The notes beneath the pieces are model-generated. The model had not been told where the DNA came from. It did not search any database and saw only the letters and a program-made list of their open reading frames with translations. Made by a program: the position numbers and the translations under genes. From CALVUJ01 sp045119835 (GTDB taxonomy: Bacteria > Bacillota_I > Bacilli_A > RFN20 > DUOF01), in assembly GCA_045119835.1 (NCBI GenBank), contig JBGVED010000061.1, forward strand, positions 1-64,000: a stretch of DNA of 64,000 nt, in the 5' to 3' direction. Positions 43,513 through 52,200 of this stretch are shown piece after piece. Every line of letters starts with the position of its first letter. The first letter of the stretch is position 1.

Positions 43513-44070
43513 ATGATGTTAGTAAATGATCTTAAACCAGGATCTACATATGTTGAAGATGGTGTATTGTATTTAGTGCTTGATATTAATAGAAATAAGA
43601 GTGCTAGAGGACAAATGGTTATTAAAGTTAAGGTTAAAAATTTAAGGAGTGGAGCAACTACTGAGTTATCTTATACTGCTGGTGATAAGGTAGAAGGTGT
43701 ATTCTTAGATAAAAGAAGTATGCTTTATTTATACGATGAGGGTGATATGGTTGTATTTATGGATAATGATACTTATGATCAAGTTAGTATTCCTAGAACT
43801 AGGCTTGAATGGGAACTTAATTTTTTAGTTCCTAATAAAGTTGCTACAATAACGTATTTTAGAGAAGAAGTAATCGGTATAGAGTTGCCTGCTAAAGTTA
43901 CTTTGCAAGTTGCGGAAACTGCTAGTGCTGTTAGGGGAGATACTGTTACTAGAGCAACCAAGGATGCTGTTTTAGAAACTGGATATAAATTAAGAGTTCC
44001 TTTGTTTATTGAGCAAGATGAGATGGTTGTTATAAATACACAAACAGGTGAATACGATTCTAGAGGATAA
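43513..44070 (+). CDS. efp: Elongation factor P (Arg32-type loop)
   Basis: A 185-residue EF-P with its three beta-barrel domains, which rescues ribosomes stalled at polyproline. The C-terminal signatures are intact (ELPAKVTLQVAETA, VRGDT, INTQTGEYDSRG). The tRNA-contacting loop reads NKSARGQM, with Arg32 where PGKG-type EF-Ps have Lys. The flanking NKS-x-R pattern resembles that of Pseudomonas and Neisseria EF-P, whose Arg32 is rhamnosylated. No modifying enzyme is seen here. Two adjacent ATGs (43513, 43516) follow AAGAAGG. Confidence 0.93.
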   Translation: MMLVNDLKPGSTYVEDGVLYLVLDINRNKSARGQMVIKVKVKNLRSGATTELSYTAGDKVEGVFLDKRSMLYLYDEGDMVVFMDNDTYDQVSIPRTRLEWELNFLVPNKVATITYFREEVIGIELPAKVTLQVAETASAVRGDTVTRATKDAVLETGYKLRVPLFIEQDEMVVINTQTGEYDSRG

Positions 44071-44080
44071 TGTTTATAAA

Positions 44081-44106
44081 TAAAAAGGAACTATTTAGTT
44101 CCTAAT
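44081..44106. terminator. Bidirectional terminator between efp and cysS
   Basis: AGGAACT (44086-44092) pairs with AGTTCCT (44097-44103). The A-run at its left serves the minus strand (cysS); the right side is weaker. It overlaps the cysS stop. Confidence 0.7.
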
Positions 44107-45511
44107 TATTAATTATTTCGTAAATAGTTCCTTCACGGGTATCTTTTATTAAGATACCTTTTTCTTTTAATTCTTCTCTTATCTTATCTGCTAGCGCAAA
44201 GTCTTTATTCTTTTTGGCTTCATTTCTTTTTTCAATCATTTCATTTATATAAGTTTCTAGTGATTCGTCTGCTTTTACTTCTTTTTTATTAAGTAAATCT
44301 AGTGATAATACTAAGTCAAATTGTTTTATTATTTCTATTTTAGTACTATCAGAGCAATCATCTTTTAATAAATCGTGTATTAATGTGATTGCGCTAGCTG
44401 TATTTAAATCGTTTGCTAGAGCGTCTTTAAATTTATTTATATATTTATCATATGTTTCTTTATTTATATCATTTTTGTTGTAGTTTGCTTTCATTGAATC
44501 TAGTTTGTTTACTAGTTTATTATATGTGTTTTGTGTTGCATCTAATTTTTCAAAATCAAAAGTTAGAGTATTTCTGTAGTGCGATTGTAAGCAATAGAAA
44601 CGATAAACAAGAGGATCATATCCTTTTTTTGCTAGGTTTGAAATAGTTAAAAATTCACCTTTTGATTTGCTCATTTTTCCTGTTTCATCATTTAAAAAAG
44701 CTAGATGAATCCAATAATTACACCATTTATGACCTAAATATGCTTCACTTTGAGCAATTTCATTTGTGTGATGAGGGAATATTGCATCTACTGCACCACA
44801 ATGGATATCTAAGTATTCTCCAAGATATTTTAATGATATACCACTACATTCTATGTGCCATCCAGGATATCCTGTTCCAAGTTCTGTTTCCCATTTTAGG
44901 GCATGGTTTTCAAATTTTGAATCATTGAACCATAAAACAAAATCTGCTTGATTTCTTTTTTGACTATCAAATTCAACGTCTTCTCTAGAACCCACTTGTA
45001 AATCATCTGCTTTTTTCTTTGATAAATCGTAGTAATTTGGAAACTTTGTTACATCAAAATAGATATTATTGCCTGCTTTATAAGCGTGTCCTGTTTGAAG
45101 TAGCTTTTTTGTCATTTTTACGTATTCGTCAATGTTGTCTGTTGCGTTAGACACTATTTCTGGAATTCTTATATTTAGCATATTCATTTCTTCAAAGAAA
45201 ATATCTGTGTAATATTTAGCTATTTCTAAAACTCCTTTATTTTCTCTTTTTGCTGCAATAGCCATTTTATCTTCTCCTGTGTCTCCATCACTAGTTAGAT
45301 GTCCAACATCAGTTATATTCATACATCTTTTAACGTTATAGCCAAGAAATCTTAGTGATTTATCTAAAATATCTTCACTAATATAAGTTCTCATGTTTCC
45401 TATGTGTGCAAAGTGATATACTGTAGGGCCACAAGTATACATGGTAACTTCTTCTTTATTATGAGGAATGAATTCTTCTACTTTTCTTGTTAATGTGTTA
45501 TATAATTTCAT
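44102..45511 (-). CDS. cysS: Cysteine--tRNA ligase
   Basis: A class I synthetase of 469 residues. The N-terminal MYTCGPTVYHFAHIGN holds the zinc Cys and HIGH box. Further zinc ligands are GWHIECSG and HHTNE; the KMSKS loop is GKMSKSKG. The C-terminal helical domain and short DALR region complete it. It charges tRNA(Cys). A ribosome site AGGAG lies close to the ATG, and there is no T-box leader. It is the last of three minus-strand genes (WYL regulator, MBL lipoprotein, cysS), but the gaps of 114 and 79 bases leave open whether they share a transcript. Confidence 0.96.
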   Translation of the reverse strand: MKLYNTLTRKVEEFIPHNKEEVTMYTCGPTVYHFAHIGNMRTYISEDILDKSLRFLGYNVKRCMNITDVGHLTSDGDTGEDKMAIAAKRENKGVLEIAKYYTDIFFEEMNMLNIRIPEIVSNATDNIDEYVKMTKKLLQTGHAYKAGNNIYFDVTKFPNYYDLSKKKADDLQVGSREDVEFDSQKRNQADFVLWFNDSKFENHALKWETELGTGYPGWHIECSGISLKYLGEYLDIHCGAVDAIFPHHTNEIAQSEAYLGHKWCNYWIHLAFLNDETGKMSKSKGEFLTISNLAKKGYDPLVYRFYCLQSHYRNTLTFDFEKLDATQNTYNKLVNKLDSMKANYNKNDINKETYDKYINKFKDALANDLNTASAITLIHDLLKDDCSDSTKIEIIKQFDLVLSLDLLNKKEVKADESLETYINEMIEKRNEAKKNKDFALADKIREELKEKGILIKDTREGTIYEIINN

Positions 45512-45590
45512 TTTATCAATCTCCTAACGTTTATATATTTTATAAGAGTGTGTGTTTATTGTCAATTTAATATACTTTACTTATATTATG

Positions 45591-46634
45591 TTAATTTGTG
45601 TTTAATGTTCTATTATTAGCGAACCATTCTGTATTTTGGAATAAAATTAAGTTTTCGGCACTTATATTATAATTTGTTCCATCACTAGTTATTTTTATGG
45701 TTCCTGTAGTAAATGTAGCATATATATTGTTTGTTAATGAATACATTCTATCTAGACTAACTTGTTGAGGAATGTCGTATTTAGTTACTCCATCAAGACC
45801 TGCTGAAATTATTATAACTTCTGGAGACATAGCACTTAATAATGAAGCTGAGTTTGCGCTGCTAGCACCATGATGTGATGCTTTAAATATATCTACATGA
45901 CTTATGTTATTTGCAAAGTTTTCATCATCTTCTAAATCTCCAGGAAATAAAAATGTAACTTCATTGTGAGTTAGTAATGTTACAACTGATCTATCATTGG
46001 CAGAGGCTTTTGAATCGTTGTAAAATCCTGTATCCAATACCTCTAGAGTTGCATTTCCTAATTTAAATGATTTAGCACATTCGTTTTCTCCTGTTATCGC
46101 TTGAAACCCGGTACAGACTTTAGCATTTGATTGTTCAATCAATGACATTAAATCATTATATACTTGAGTGTCTGCTTCATATCCGGATTCTATAATGTAA
46201 TTGTAAGTAAAGTTAGTAATACTTAATACTCCTTCTTTTGAAGAAAGTCCAACAAAACCACCAATGTGGTCGTTGTCAGTGTGAGTAACAATAACTAAAT
46301 CTATAGTTTTATCGGTTACTTTTTCTTTTAAGAAGGGAACAACGGTATTACTACCAACATTTTTTATTCCTGCATCTATTACAATATCAACATTTCCACA
46401 TTTAATATATGTTGAATCACCTATTTTAGTTTCATTTTTATCATCTTTTAAATCAAGATAATATACTTCTAAGTTGTTAGTACAAGTATTGTCTAGAAAA
46501 TTTTTTGTATATGTTCCATCAGCATTTTTTATTAGTGGTTTATTTAAATTTGAGTTAAAATTTGAATAGTTAATTGTACAACCACAAAGGGGTGTACAGC
46601 ATATTAGTAATAACATTAATAAATATTTTTTCAT
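45591..46634 (-). CDS. MBL-fold lipoprotein (ComEC C-terminal-like)
   Basis: About 347 residues. The N-terminus is a lipoprotein signal (KKYLLMLLLI, lipobox LCGC), so the mature protein is anchored outside. The rest is a metallo-beta-lactamase domain of the type found at the end of ComEC: THTDNDHIGGF, FLFPGDLEDD, DIFKASHHGAS, with VIISAG later. Such secreted ComEC-like domains may act as nucleases or phosphohydrolases on external nucleic acid; this is inference. The ATG at 46634 follows GAGGTG. It is not fused to a ComEC channel here, and no comEC gene lies in the window. Confidence 0.87.
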   Translation of the reverse strand: MKKYLLMLLLICCTPLCGCTINYSNFNSNLNKPLIKNADGTYTKNFLDNTCTNNLEVYYLDLKDDKNETKIGDSTYIKCGNVDIVIDAGIKNVGSNTVVPFLKEKVTDKTIDLVIVTHTDNDHIGGFVGLSSKEGVLSITNFTYNYIIESGYEADTQVYNDLMSLIEQSNAKVCTGFQAITGENECAKSFKLGNATLEVLDTGFYNDSKASANDRSVVTLLTHNEVTFLFPGDLEDDENFANNISHVDIFKASHHGASSANSASLLSAMSPEVIIISAGLDGVTKYDIPQQVSLDRMYSLTNNIYATFTTGTIKITSDGTNYNISAENLILFQNTEWFANNRTLNTN

Positions 46635-46748
46635 ATTCACACCTCTTGGTTATTATTTTATCATAATAATTTTAGTTTGTTTATTTTTGGTGTTTTCTTT
46701 TGTAAAAAATTAATTTATTTAAGTTCATAGGTTTTGCTTTTATATGTT

Positions 46749-47747
46749 TTAATTTTTCACTTCTACATTTATGTACGATTTATATGCTTCTAAGTATTTT
46801 TCTTTTAAATTGTTTTCTAAGTATGTAGGTGAAAGTACTTTAGCTTCTTTACCAAAAGAGAAAAAATAAATTATTAGTTGATCAAATGAACAAGAAAAAG
46901 TATATATATCGTTTTCAATATTTATAGGAGTAGGTCTATTCAAATATTTTTTCTTATATAGTTTTTGTCCAATAGGAGTTAATTTTATTTGGGCATAGCA
47001 AGGATTGGTATAGGGGAATTGTGGGCCATTTTTTATTACATTATCTAATTTATTGATTTCTTCTTCATTTAAAGTGTATTTTTCTTTTAATAAGTAAATT
47101 GATTCTATTTTGCATAAATGTATACTTGCTACGTGTTTTTTTTCTTTTCCGGTGATCATTCCTATTAGATAATTGTATATTTCTTCTTTACTATTTGATA
47201 TTGAGTAGGGTGATATTTGTCTTTCTTCGTTTCCTTTAAGAAAAACTTTTATTTCCCTTTTATCTTGGATTGATTCAGTTAATAATTCATATGTAGGTAA
47301 ATATATTATTTGTTCTCTTTTATATTTTGGTAAGGATAAGTAACTATCTATCATATTTCTAAAAAATGAAGAAATGCTTTGAAAACTTAAATATTTATTT
47401 TCTATAATTTTAAAAATATGATAATTAGAGTTTATTAATTTAAAAGAAAATGATGTGTTTAAGGTGTCTTTTTTATTAAATGAAAAGAATGTGCTGGAAG
47501 TTATTAAATCATTTATTATATTATTCGCTTTTTTTTCATCAAAGATGTGATTTTTTACAATATTTTCATATTTTTCTATTTCTTCACTAGCTTTTGTGTC
47601 GTAGATAGAGAAGTAGTTTTTTAGTAAGGCGTTCATAAAACCATTTTTATTTATTTCTCCGTTTTTTTTATAATATTCAAAAGTAACCATGTCATTTAAT
47701 AAATCATTTAAAGATTTTTTCGTTAAATTTATTTTAATTTTTTCCAT
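46749..47747 (-). CDS. WYL-domain transcriptional regulator
   Basis: About 332 residues. The first 50 residues (MEKIKINLTKKSLNDLLNDM and then NKNGFMNALLKNYF) look like a ribbon-helix-helix DNA-binding domain rather than the usual winged helix. The middle and end fit a WYL domain and WCX tail: RQISPYSISNSKEEIYNYLIG, LTPIGQKLYKKKYL and FFSFGKEAKVLSPTYLENNL. WYL domains sense ligands, possibly nucleic acid, and often control defence or DNA-damage genes. The ATG at 47747 follows AGGAGTG. It is divergent from rtcB across a 168-base AT-rich gap, so rtcB is a natural candidate target (inference). Confidence 0.75.
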   Translation of the reverse strand: MEKIKINLTKKSLNDLLNDMVTFEYYKKNGEINKNGFMNALLKNYFSIYDTKASEEIEKYENIVKNHIFDEKKANNIINDLITSSTFFSFNKKDTLNTSFSFKLINSNYHIFKIIENKYLSFQSISSFFRNMIDSYLSLPKYKREQIIYLPTYELLTESIQDKREIKVFLKGNEERQISPYSISNSKEEIYNYLIGMITGKEKKHVASIHLCKIESIYLLKEKYTLNEEEINKLDNVIKNGPQFPYTNPCYAQIKLTPIGQKLYKKKYLNRPTPINIENDIYTFSCSFDQLIIYFFSFGKEAKVLSPTYLENNLKEKYLEAYKSYINVEVKN

Positions 47748-47915
47748 TTTCATCACTCCTGTTCTATTAAATAGTACATTTTTTTGCCTTATTTATCAAA
47801 TAAAATGTTAAAATTATCAAAAAAAAGGGAACTAAAAAAATTTTGAATTGCTAATTTATTTATCTTTTTAATAATATTATAATATGGTTAAGAAATTGAG
47901 GGAGAAGTGATTTTA

Positions 47916-49169
47916 ATGAAAAATTTGAAAATATATGCTAAAACCATAGAAGATAAAGCTATTGAGCAAATAGATAAATTAATGGAACAAGATTCTTTTA
48001 AAAATGAAAAGGTGAGAATAATGCCAGATGTTCATAGTGGTAAGGGTTGCGTTATTGGGTTTACTTCAACTATTTCTGATAAAATTATCCCAACTATTGT
48101 AGGTGTTGATTTGTATTGCGGTATGCTCTTAGTTGAATTAGGTAAAGTTGATCTTGATTTAGCAAAAGTTGATGAGATTGTAAAAAAAGAAATACCTTCA
48201 GGTTTTTCTGTGCATCTAAATATGGAAATTGATAATGAACTTAGTGATTTATATAAAGATATTGAAAATATGCATTGTTTTGAATATTTAAGCTACAATA
48301 ACCAGATTAAAAATGGTGTAGGTACACTTGGTGGAGGGAATCATTTTGTTGAGATTGATGTTGATGATGAAGGAAATAAATATTTAGTTATTCATTCTGG
48401 AAGTAGAAATTTAGGTAATCAAGTAGCAAAAATTTACATGGAAAGGGCTATTGGATATTGTCATGGAGGAGATTTAACACATGAAGAGAGAAAAAATTTG
48501 ATTGAATCTTTAAAAAATCAAGGAAGAGAGAAAGAAATAGAAAAGATTTTAAAAGAAGAAAAAAGAAAAGCCCAAGATAATAAATTAGAGAAAGATTTGT
48601 GTTATCTAGAAGGGAAAGATATGGAAGAATATTTAGAGGATATAAAAGTTTGTTATACATATGCTCATATGAGTAGGCAAAGAATGGCTTTAGCTATTGT
48701 TAAAGGTGTTTTTGGTGAGGCAAAAATAGTTAATGACAAATTTTTAGTAAATGAAAAGGAATTGTATTCTTTTGAAACCTTACATAATTATATTGATTTA
48801 GAATCAGGATTTATAAGAAAAGGTGCTATAAGTGCTAAAAAAGATGAAACTGTTTTAATTCCTATTAATATGAGAGATGGTAGTTTGATATGTAAAGGAT
48901 TGGGTAATGAAGATTGGAATTTTAGTGCTCCTCATGGTGCAGGTAGGCTTATGTCTAGGATGAAGGCTAGGGAGGTTATAAATATGGATGAATATAGGGA
49001 AACGATGAAGAATGTTTATTCTTCTACTGTAGATGTTTCTACAATAGATGAGGCTCCACAGGCTTATAAGTCTATTGAGGAAATCAAGGAATGTATTAAA
49101 CCAACTGTAGAGATATTAAAACAAATAATTCCGATTTATAATTATAAAGCTAGTGAAGAAGTTGATTAA
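47916..49169 (+). CDS. rtcB: RtcB family RNA ligase
   Basis: A 417-residue member of the GTP- and Mn-dependent 3'-phosphate RNA ligase family, which rejoins broken tRNA or rRNA. Metal and guanylate residues are in place: MPDVHSGKGCVIG, GVDLYCGM (metal Cys), LGGGNHFVEI, HSGSRNLG, and HGAGRLMSR, with the His that becomes GMP-linked. It ends EAPQAYKSIEE. There is no RtcA or archease gene nearby. The ATG at 47916 follows GGGAGAAGTGA. The loop after GVD differs from the common GVDIGCG, so it belongs to the shorter RtcB subgroup. A perfect hairpin terminator follows. Confidence 0.92.
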   Translation: MKNLKIYAKTIEDKAIEQIDKLMEQDSFKNEKVRIMPDVHSGKGCVIGFTSTISDKIIPTIVGVDLYCGMLLVELGKVDLDLAKVDEIVKKEIPSGFSVHLNMEIDNELSDLYKDIENMHCFEYLSYNNQIKNGVGTLGGGNHFVEIDVDDEGNKYLVIHSGSRNLGNQVAKIYMERAIGYCHGGDLTHEERKNLIESLKNQGREKEIEKILKEEKRKAQDNKLEKDLCYLEGKDMEEYLEDIKVCYTYAHMSRQRMALAIVKGVFGEAKIVNDKFLVNEKELYSFETLHNYIDLESGFIRKGAISAKKDETVLIPINMRDGSLICKGLGNEDWNFSAPHGAGRLMSRMKAREVINMDEYRETMKNVYSSTVDVSTIDEAPQAYKSIEEIKECIKPTVEILKQIIPIYNYKASEEVD

Positions 49170-49225
49170 TAAAAAAATTTAAAAAAGCATCAAATAAAAG
49201 AAAAATAATATGATAAAAAATAATT

Positions 49226-49273
49226 AAAAAGATATAATTGATTATCCAAATAGATTTCAATTATATCTTTTTT
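49226..49273. terminator. Bidirectional terminator between rtcB and collagen-like gene
   Basis: GATATAATTGA (49231-49241) and TCAATTATATC (49257-49267) pair perfectly, flanked by an A-run and a T-run. Confidence 0.9.
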
Positions 49274-49278
49274 GTTTA

Positions 49279-50100
49279 TTAAGCTAAGAATCCAGCGTTA
49301 GTTAATGAAGTTATTAAGTTGTTAACTGTCGTTATTACATCTGCTAGCGTTGCTGTTGCATCAAGAAGAGGAATTGAAACACCAGGTGTAATTGTTCCTG
49401 GTTCTCCAGCAGGTATAACAAAGTTTAAGATTGCAGCATTTTCTGTTCCTACATTAGTTACAGAAGCTGGTGTTCCTGGCTCTGCTGTAGTTGTTGAACC
49501 AATAGTTATGGTTGCAGCTGTGCCGTCGACTCCATCACTACCATCGGTACCGGCAGGACCAGCAGGACCTGTGGCACCAGTAGCGCCTCTTGGAATTACA
49601 AAGTTTAAAACAGCATCTGTTGTTGTTCCAGAATTTGTTACAGTGGCATTTGTTCCAGGTGCTCCTGTAGTTGTTGAACCAATAGTTATAGTTGCTGCTC
49701 TTCCATCTTGACCATTTGTTCCTGATTGGCCAGCAGGAATTCCGAAGTTCAATATAACATTTTCAGAGGTTCCACTATTTGTTACAGTTGCTTGACTTCC
49801 AGCAGGTAATGTAGTTGTAGTACCTACACTTATATTGGCAGCTCCAGGTTCTCCAGCAGGTATAACAAAGTTTAAAATAGCGTTGTTTGGGGTTCCAACA
49901 TTACTAACACTTGCTTGTGTTCCTGGAGCACCTGTTGTAGTTGTTCCAACTGTAACAGTTGTTGGGCAGCAAGGTAGTGGTTTTATTTGTGGACAGCAAT
50001 TTGTGTTTTGACAGTTATTTATGTAGGTATCGTTACAACATTTGTTATTTTGATAACAATTTCTGTATATACCATTATTTTGGTAAAATTCATTATTCAT
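49279..50100 (-). CDS. Collagen-like / beta-module spore or surface protein 1
   Basis: A 273-residue protein with a Cys/Asn-rich head (first 45 residues, pairs such as NKCCND and TNCCPQ), then four copies of a ~38-residue module of the form ATITIGSTTTGAPGT, ATVTNSGT and AVLNFVIPRG, and a short Gly-x-x collagen-like run (GATGATGPAGPAGTDGSDG, about 175-195). The end (LLDATATLADVITTVNNLIT) resembles the tails of exosporium-type proteins. There is no signal peptide, which fits a spore coat or exosporium protein made in the mother cell. It has a paralogue next door. Confidence 0.8.
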   Translation of the reverse strand: MNNEFYQNNGIYRNCYQNNKCCNDTYINNCQNTNCCPQIKPLPCCPTTVTVGTTTTGAPGTQASVSNVGTPNNAILNFVIPAGEPGAANISVGTTTTLPAGSQATVTNSGTSENVILNFGIPAGQSGTNGQDGRAATITIGSTTTGAPGTNATVTNSGTTTDAVLNFVIPRGATGATGPAGPAGTDGSDGVDGTAATITIGSTTTAEPGTPASVTNVGTENAAILNFVIPAGEPGTITPGVSIPLLDATATLADVITTVNNLITSLTNAGFLA

Positions 50101-50163
50101 AAAAAATCTCCTTTCGTAATTATAATATGAATATTTATAAAAAGTGTTTAGTTGATTGTCTTG

Positions 50164-50934
50164 TTATTGAAGACTTATTAAAGTTATATAAGCATTTATA
50201 GTGTTTGTTTCTAGTGTTAATGGGTTATTTGGTGTTGCGTTGATTACGCCTAATGTTAATGTATCGTTGGCATTTAGGTTTAAAATTACTGATGATGATG
50301 GGTTTAAATTATTAATTCTTGTTTCTAAGTTAGTGTTTATGTTGTTAATTCCATTTATATATAACCCAAAAATATTATCTATTGTTGATGAACTTAGACC
50401 GTAGTTTATTAGATATCTTCCACTTGAAGGAATTGTTATGACGCTATTTTGGTTTATGGATATTTCGTTATTGTTTAAAATTATAGGTAGATTGATGATG
50501 CTATTATTTGATGTTAATGTTTGTTCGTTTCGTGAAATGAAGCTACCTGATGATATTTCAGCTATTGGTGATTGTGGGATTCCAAAATTTAAAATAGCAT
50601 TTGTTGGTGTCCCAGAATTTGTTACGGTTGCGTCACTTCCAACCGGTAAAGTTGTTGTCGTACCGATTTCAATAGTTGCTGCTTGTCCGTTAGTTCCAGG
50701 AATTCCACGGGGAATGGTAAAATTTAAAACAGCATTACTTGCAGTTCCAGAATTAGTAACAATAGCGTTTGTATTTGGGGCTCCTGTAGTTGTTGTGCCT
50801 ATTGCAATTGTAGCTGAAGTTCCTGGTGGTCCTTCTGGACCTTGTGGGCCGGGAATTAGGTTGTTACAGTAGTTTCTTTGCCTACAACATTGATGGTTGT
50901 AGCAATTTTGTGAAAAAGGATTACATGGATTCAT
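50164..50934 (-). CDS. Collagen-like protein 2 with BclA-like C-terminal domain
   Basis: A 256-residue protein with a Cys-rich head (NPCNPFSQNC, HQCCRQRNYC), a short collagen-like stretch GPQGPEGPPG, two beta modules like those of the neighbour (TTTTGAPNTNAIVTNSGT), then a ~130-residue C-terminal domain (ISSGSFISRNE to YITLISLQ) with the alternating pattern of BclA/C1q-like trimer domains. BclA-type proteins form the hair-like nap of the exosporium. The ATG at 50934 follows AAAGGAGGT. The gene lies 63 bases upstream of protein 1 on the same strand, likely one sporulation operon. Confidence 0.8.
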   Translation of the reverse strand: MNPCNPFSQNCYNHQCCRQRNYCNNLIPGPQGPEGPPGTSATIAIGTTTTGAPNTNAIVTNSGTASNAVLNFTIPRGIPGTNGQAATIEIGTTTTLPVGSDATVTNSGTPTNAILNFGIPQSPIAEISSGSFISRNEQTLTSNNSIINLPIILNNNEISINQNSVITIPSSGRYLINYGLSSSTIDNIFGLYINGINNINTNLETRINNLNPSSSVILNLNANDTLTLGVINATPNNPLTLETNTINAYITLISLQ

Positions 50935-51023
50935 TTTTTTACCTCCTTTCATTATAATTTATGAATTAAATAATTAAAGGAAGGAAAAAGATATAAAAAT
51001 ATGCTATTGTCTGCTTTTTTTGT

Positions 51024-51051
51024 AAAAAAAATCTCTATTTTGAATAGAGAT
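51024..51051 (-). terminator. Terminator after the DUF1540 gene
   Basis: On the minus strand, ATCTCTATT pairs with AATAGAGAT (51031-51051), followed by seven T. Confidence 0.85.
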
Positions 51052-51059
51052 TGAAAATA

Positions 51060-51350
51060 TTAATGTTTTTTTTCATAATCGATGCAAGGAGCACAATTTT
51101 GTTGTTTTCCTATGTTTAAATGATTTACTGTACAATTTTTTTGTTTGTTATATAGGCAATCAGTAGCGTTGCACATTATGTTGTTATTTAAGCTTTCAAA
51201 TGAAGAAAACTCAAAATTCATATTGTTTTTATCGTTTCCTTCTTCATAAGATTTACAGTTTGCTTTTTTATCTACTTCAATCCCTTTTAGTAAACAATGC
51301 TCACAGTTGTTATATTTGCATTTTTCTTGATTACATTTTATTTTTGACAT
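51060..51350 (-). CDS. DUF1540-domain protein (two cysteine modules)
   Basis: A 96-residue protein with two related cysteine modules: CNQEKCKYNNCEHCLLKGIEV (about 5-25) and CNATDCLYNKQKNCTVNHLNI (about 60-80). Each is followed by a further Cys, the DUF1540 pattern seen in many Firmicutes, likely a small metal-binding fold. No signal peptide. The ATG at 51350 follows GGGTGAAA. Function is unknown. It has its own terminator and lies 46 bases after hinT, so the two may share a transcript. Confidence 0.8.
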   Translation of the reverse strand: MSKIKCNQEKCKYNNCEHCLLKGIEVDKKANCKSYEEGNDKNNMNFEFSSFESLNNNIMCNATDCLYNKQKNCTVNHLNIGKQQNCAPCIDYEKKH

Positions 51351-51396
51351 ATAAATTTCACCCAATAATATTTTTTGCATTTTATTGGGTTTTAAA

Positions 51397-51801
51397 CTAA
51401 TTTATTTTTAATTTTTCAAGATTTTCCTCTAAAGAGTTTTTGGCTCCTGGAAATTTAGGAAAAGCAGATAGGTTATCGTTATCTTTTCTAGGAATTATGT
51501 GAATGTGTAAGTGTTTTATTGTTTGTTCTGCACTTTCACCATTGTTATTTATAATGTTAACTCCAGTGTATCCGCAATTGTTAACGTAATGATTTGAAAT
51601 TAATTTTACCGTATTCATTACTTTATTTAGAGTTTCATTTTCACAATCTAAAATAGAGGAAAAGTGTTTTTTGGGTAATACAAGAGTATGGCCATCCGCA
51701 TCTTTTGCTATATCTAAAAATGCGATAGTATAATCATCTTCATAAATTTTATAACATGGTATTTCTCCTTTTATGATTTTACAAAATAAGCATTCATTCA
51801 T
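51397..51801 (-). CDS. hinT: HIT family hydrolase (HinT-like)
   Basis: A 134-residue histidine-triad nucleotide hydrolase. The active-site triad is HLHIHIIPR near residue 100, with CKIIKGEIPCYKIYEDD at the start and HTLVLPKKHFSS in the middle, all standard. It removes groups such as AMP from phosphoramidates. The C-terminus (LEENLEKLKIN) is slightly longer than usual. GGAGAG precedes the ATG. Confidence 0.92.
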   Translation of the reverse strand: MNECLFCKIIKGEIPCYKIYEDDYTIAFLDIAKDADGHTLVLPKKHFSSILDCENETLNKVMNTVKLISNHYVNNCGYTGVNIINNNGESAEQTIKHLHIHIIPRKDNDNLSAFPKFPGAKNSLEENLEKLKIN

Positions 51802-51841
51802 ATATTTTTCTCTCCTTTATTTTATTATGTTCTTTTTTTAT

Positions 51842-52025
51842 GAAAAAAACTAGGAATTTCCTAGTTTTCTTCAAGATCAAGTGACGTTTGACTATCCTTT
51901 ATTCAATAGTTGCCTTTAGATTTCATACCTATAATTAGGATCCTAAGACTAGTTAGTATTCAACACATATAGATATTACATCACGATTCGTGAATGTCTT
52001 GCGATAAGTGTTCCTCCTTAATCTA
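51842..52025 (-). ncRNA. Structured small RNA, copy B
   Basis: The minus-strand partner of the RNA at 19048-19232. The first ~33 bases (from TTAAGGAGGAACAC) are identical to copy A, as is the central loop containing TTAGGATCCTAA, while stems differ with pairing kept. The P2 stem is ATATCTATA/TATAGGTAT here against ACATCTATA/TATAGATGT in copy A (C-G to T-A, T-A to T-G). The outer stem is AGATTAAG/CTTGATCT here. Its own terminator (AACTAGGAA/TTCCTAGTT plus T-run, 51842-51868) follows, and TATTAT/TATAAA boxes lie upstream (about 52026-52040). No open frame crosses it. With the region up to 52200 it fills the 399-base gap between hinT and the next gene; the rest is AT-rich promoter sequence. Confidence 0.75.
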
Positions 52026-52200
52026 TTTATATAATAAATTATGCTACAAATTATTTAAATAGAATAAAATTTATTTGTTGAGAAATTTTTATTTTTATTA
52101 ATTTTAATATTGTTAGAAAATTGAGAATATAAAGATGTTTTTTTGTTGAGTTATTATTTTTTTGCTTGTATTATTAATTAATAGAAATGGGGAATAGAAA

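Noticed and set aside
49319..49711. Plus-strand frame opposite the collagen-like gene
   Set aside because: It is the antisense shadow of a repetitive gene, low in complexity, with no ribosome site.
49279..50934. CRISPR-like or microsatellite repeat
   Set aside because: The repeats are protein-coding beta modules in frame, with synonymous variation and no uniform spacers.
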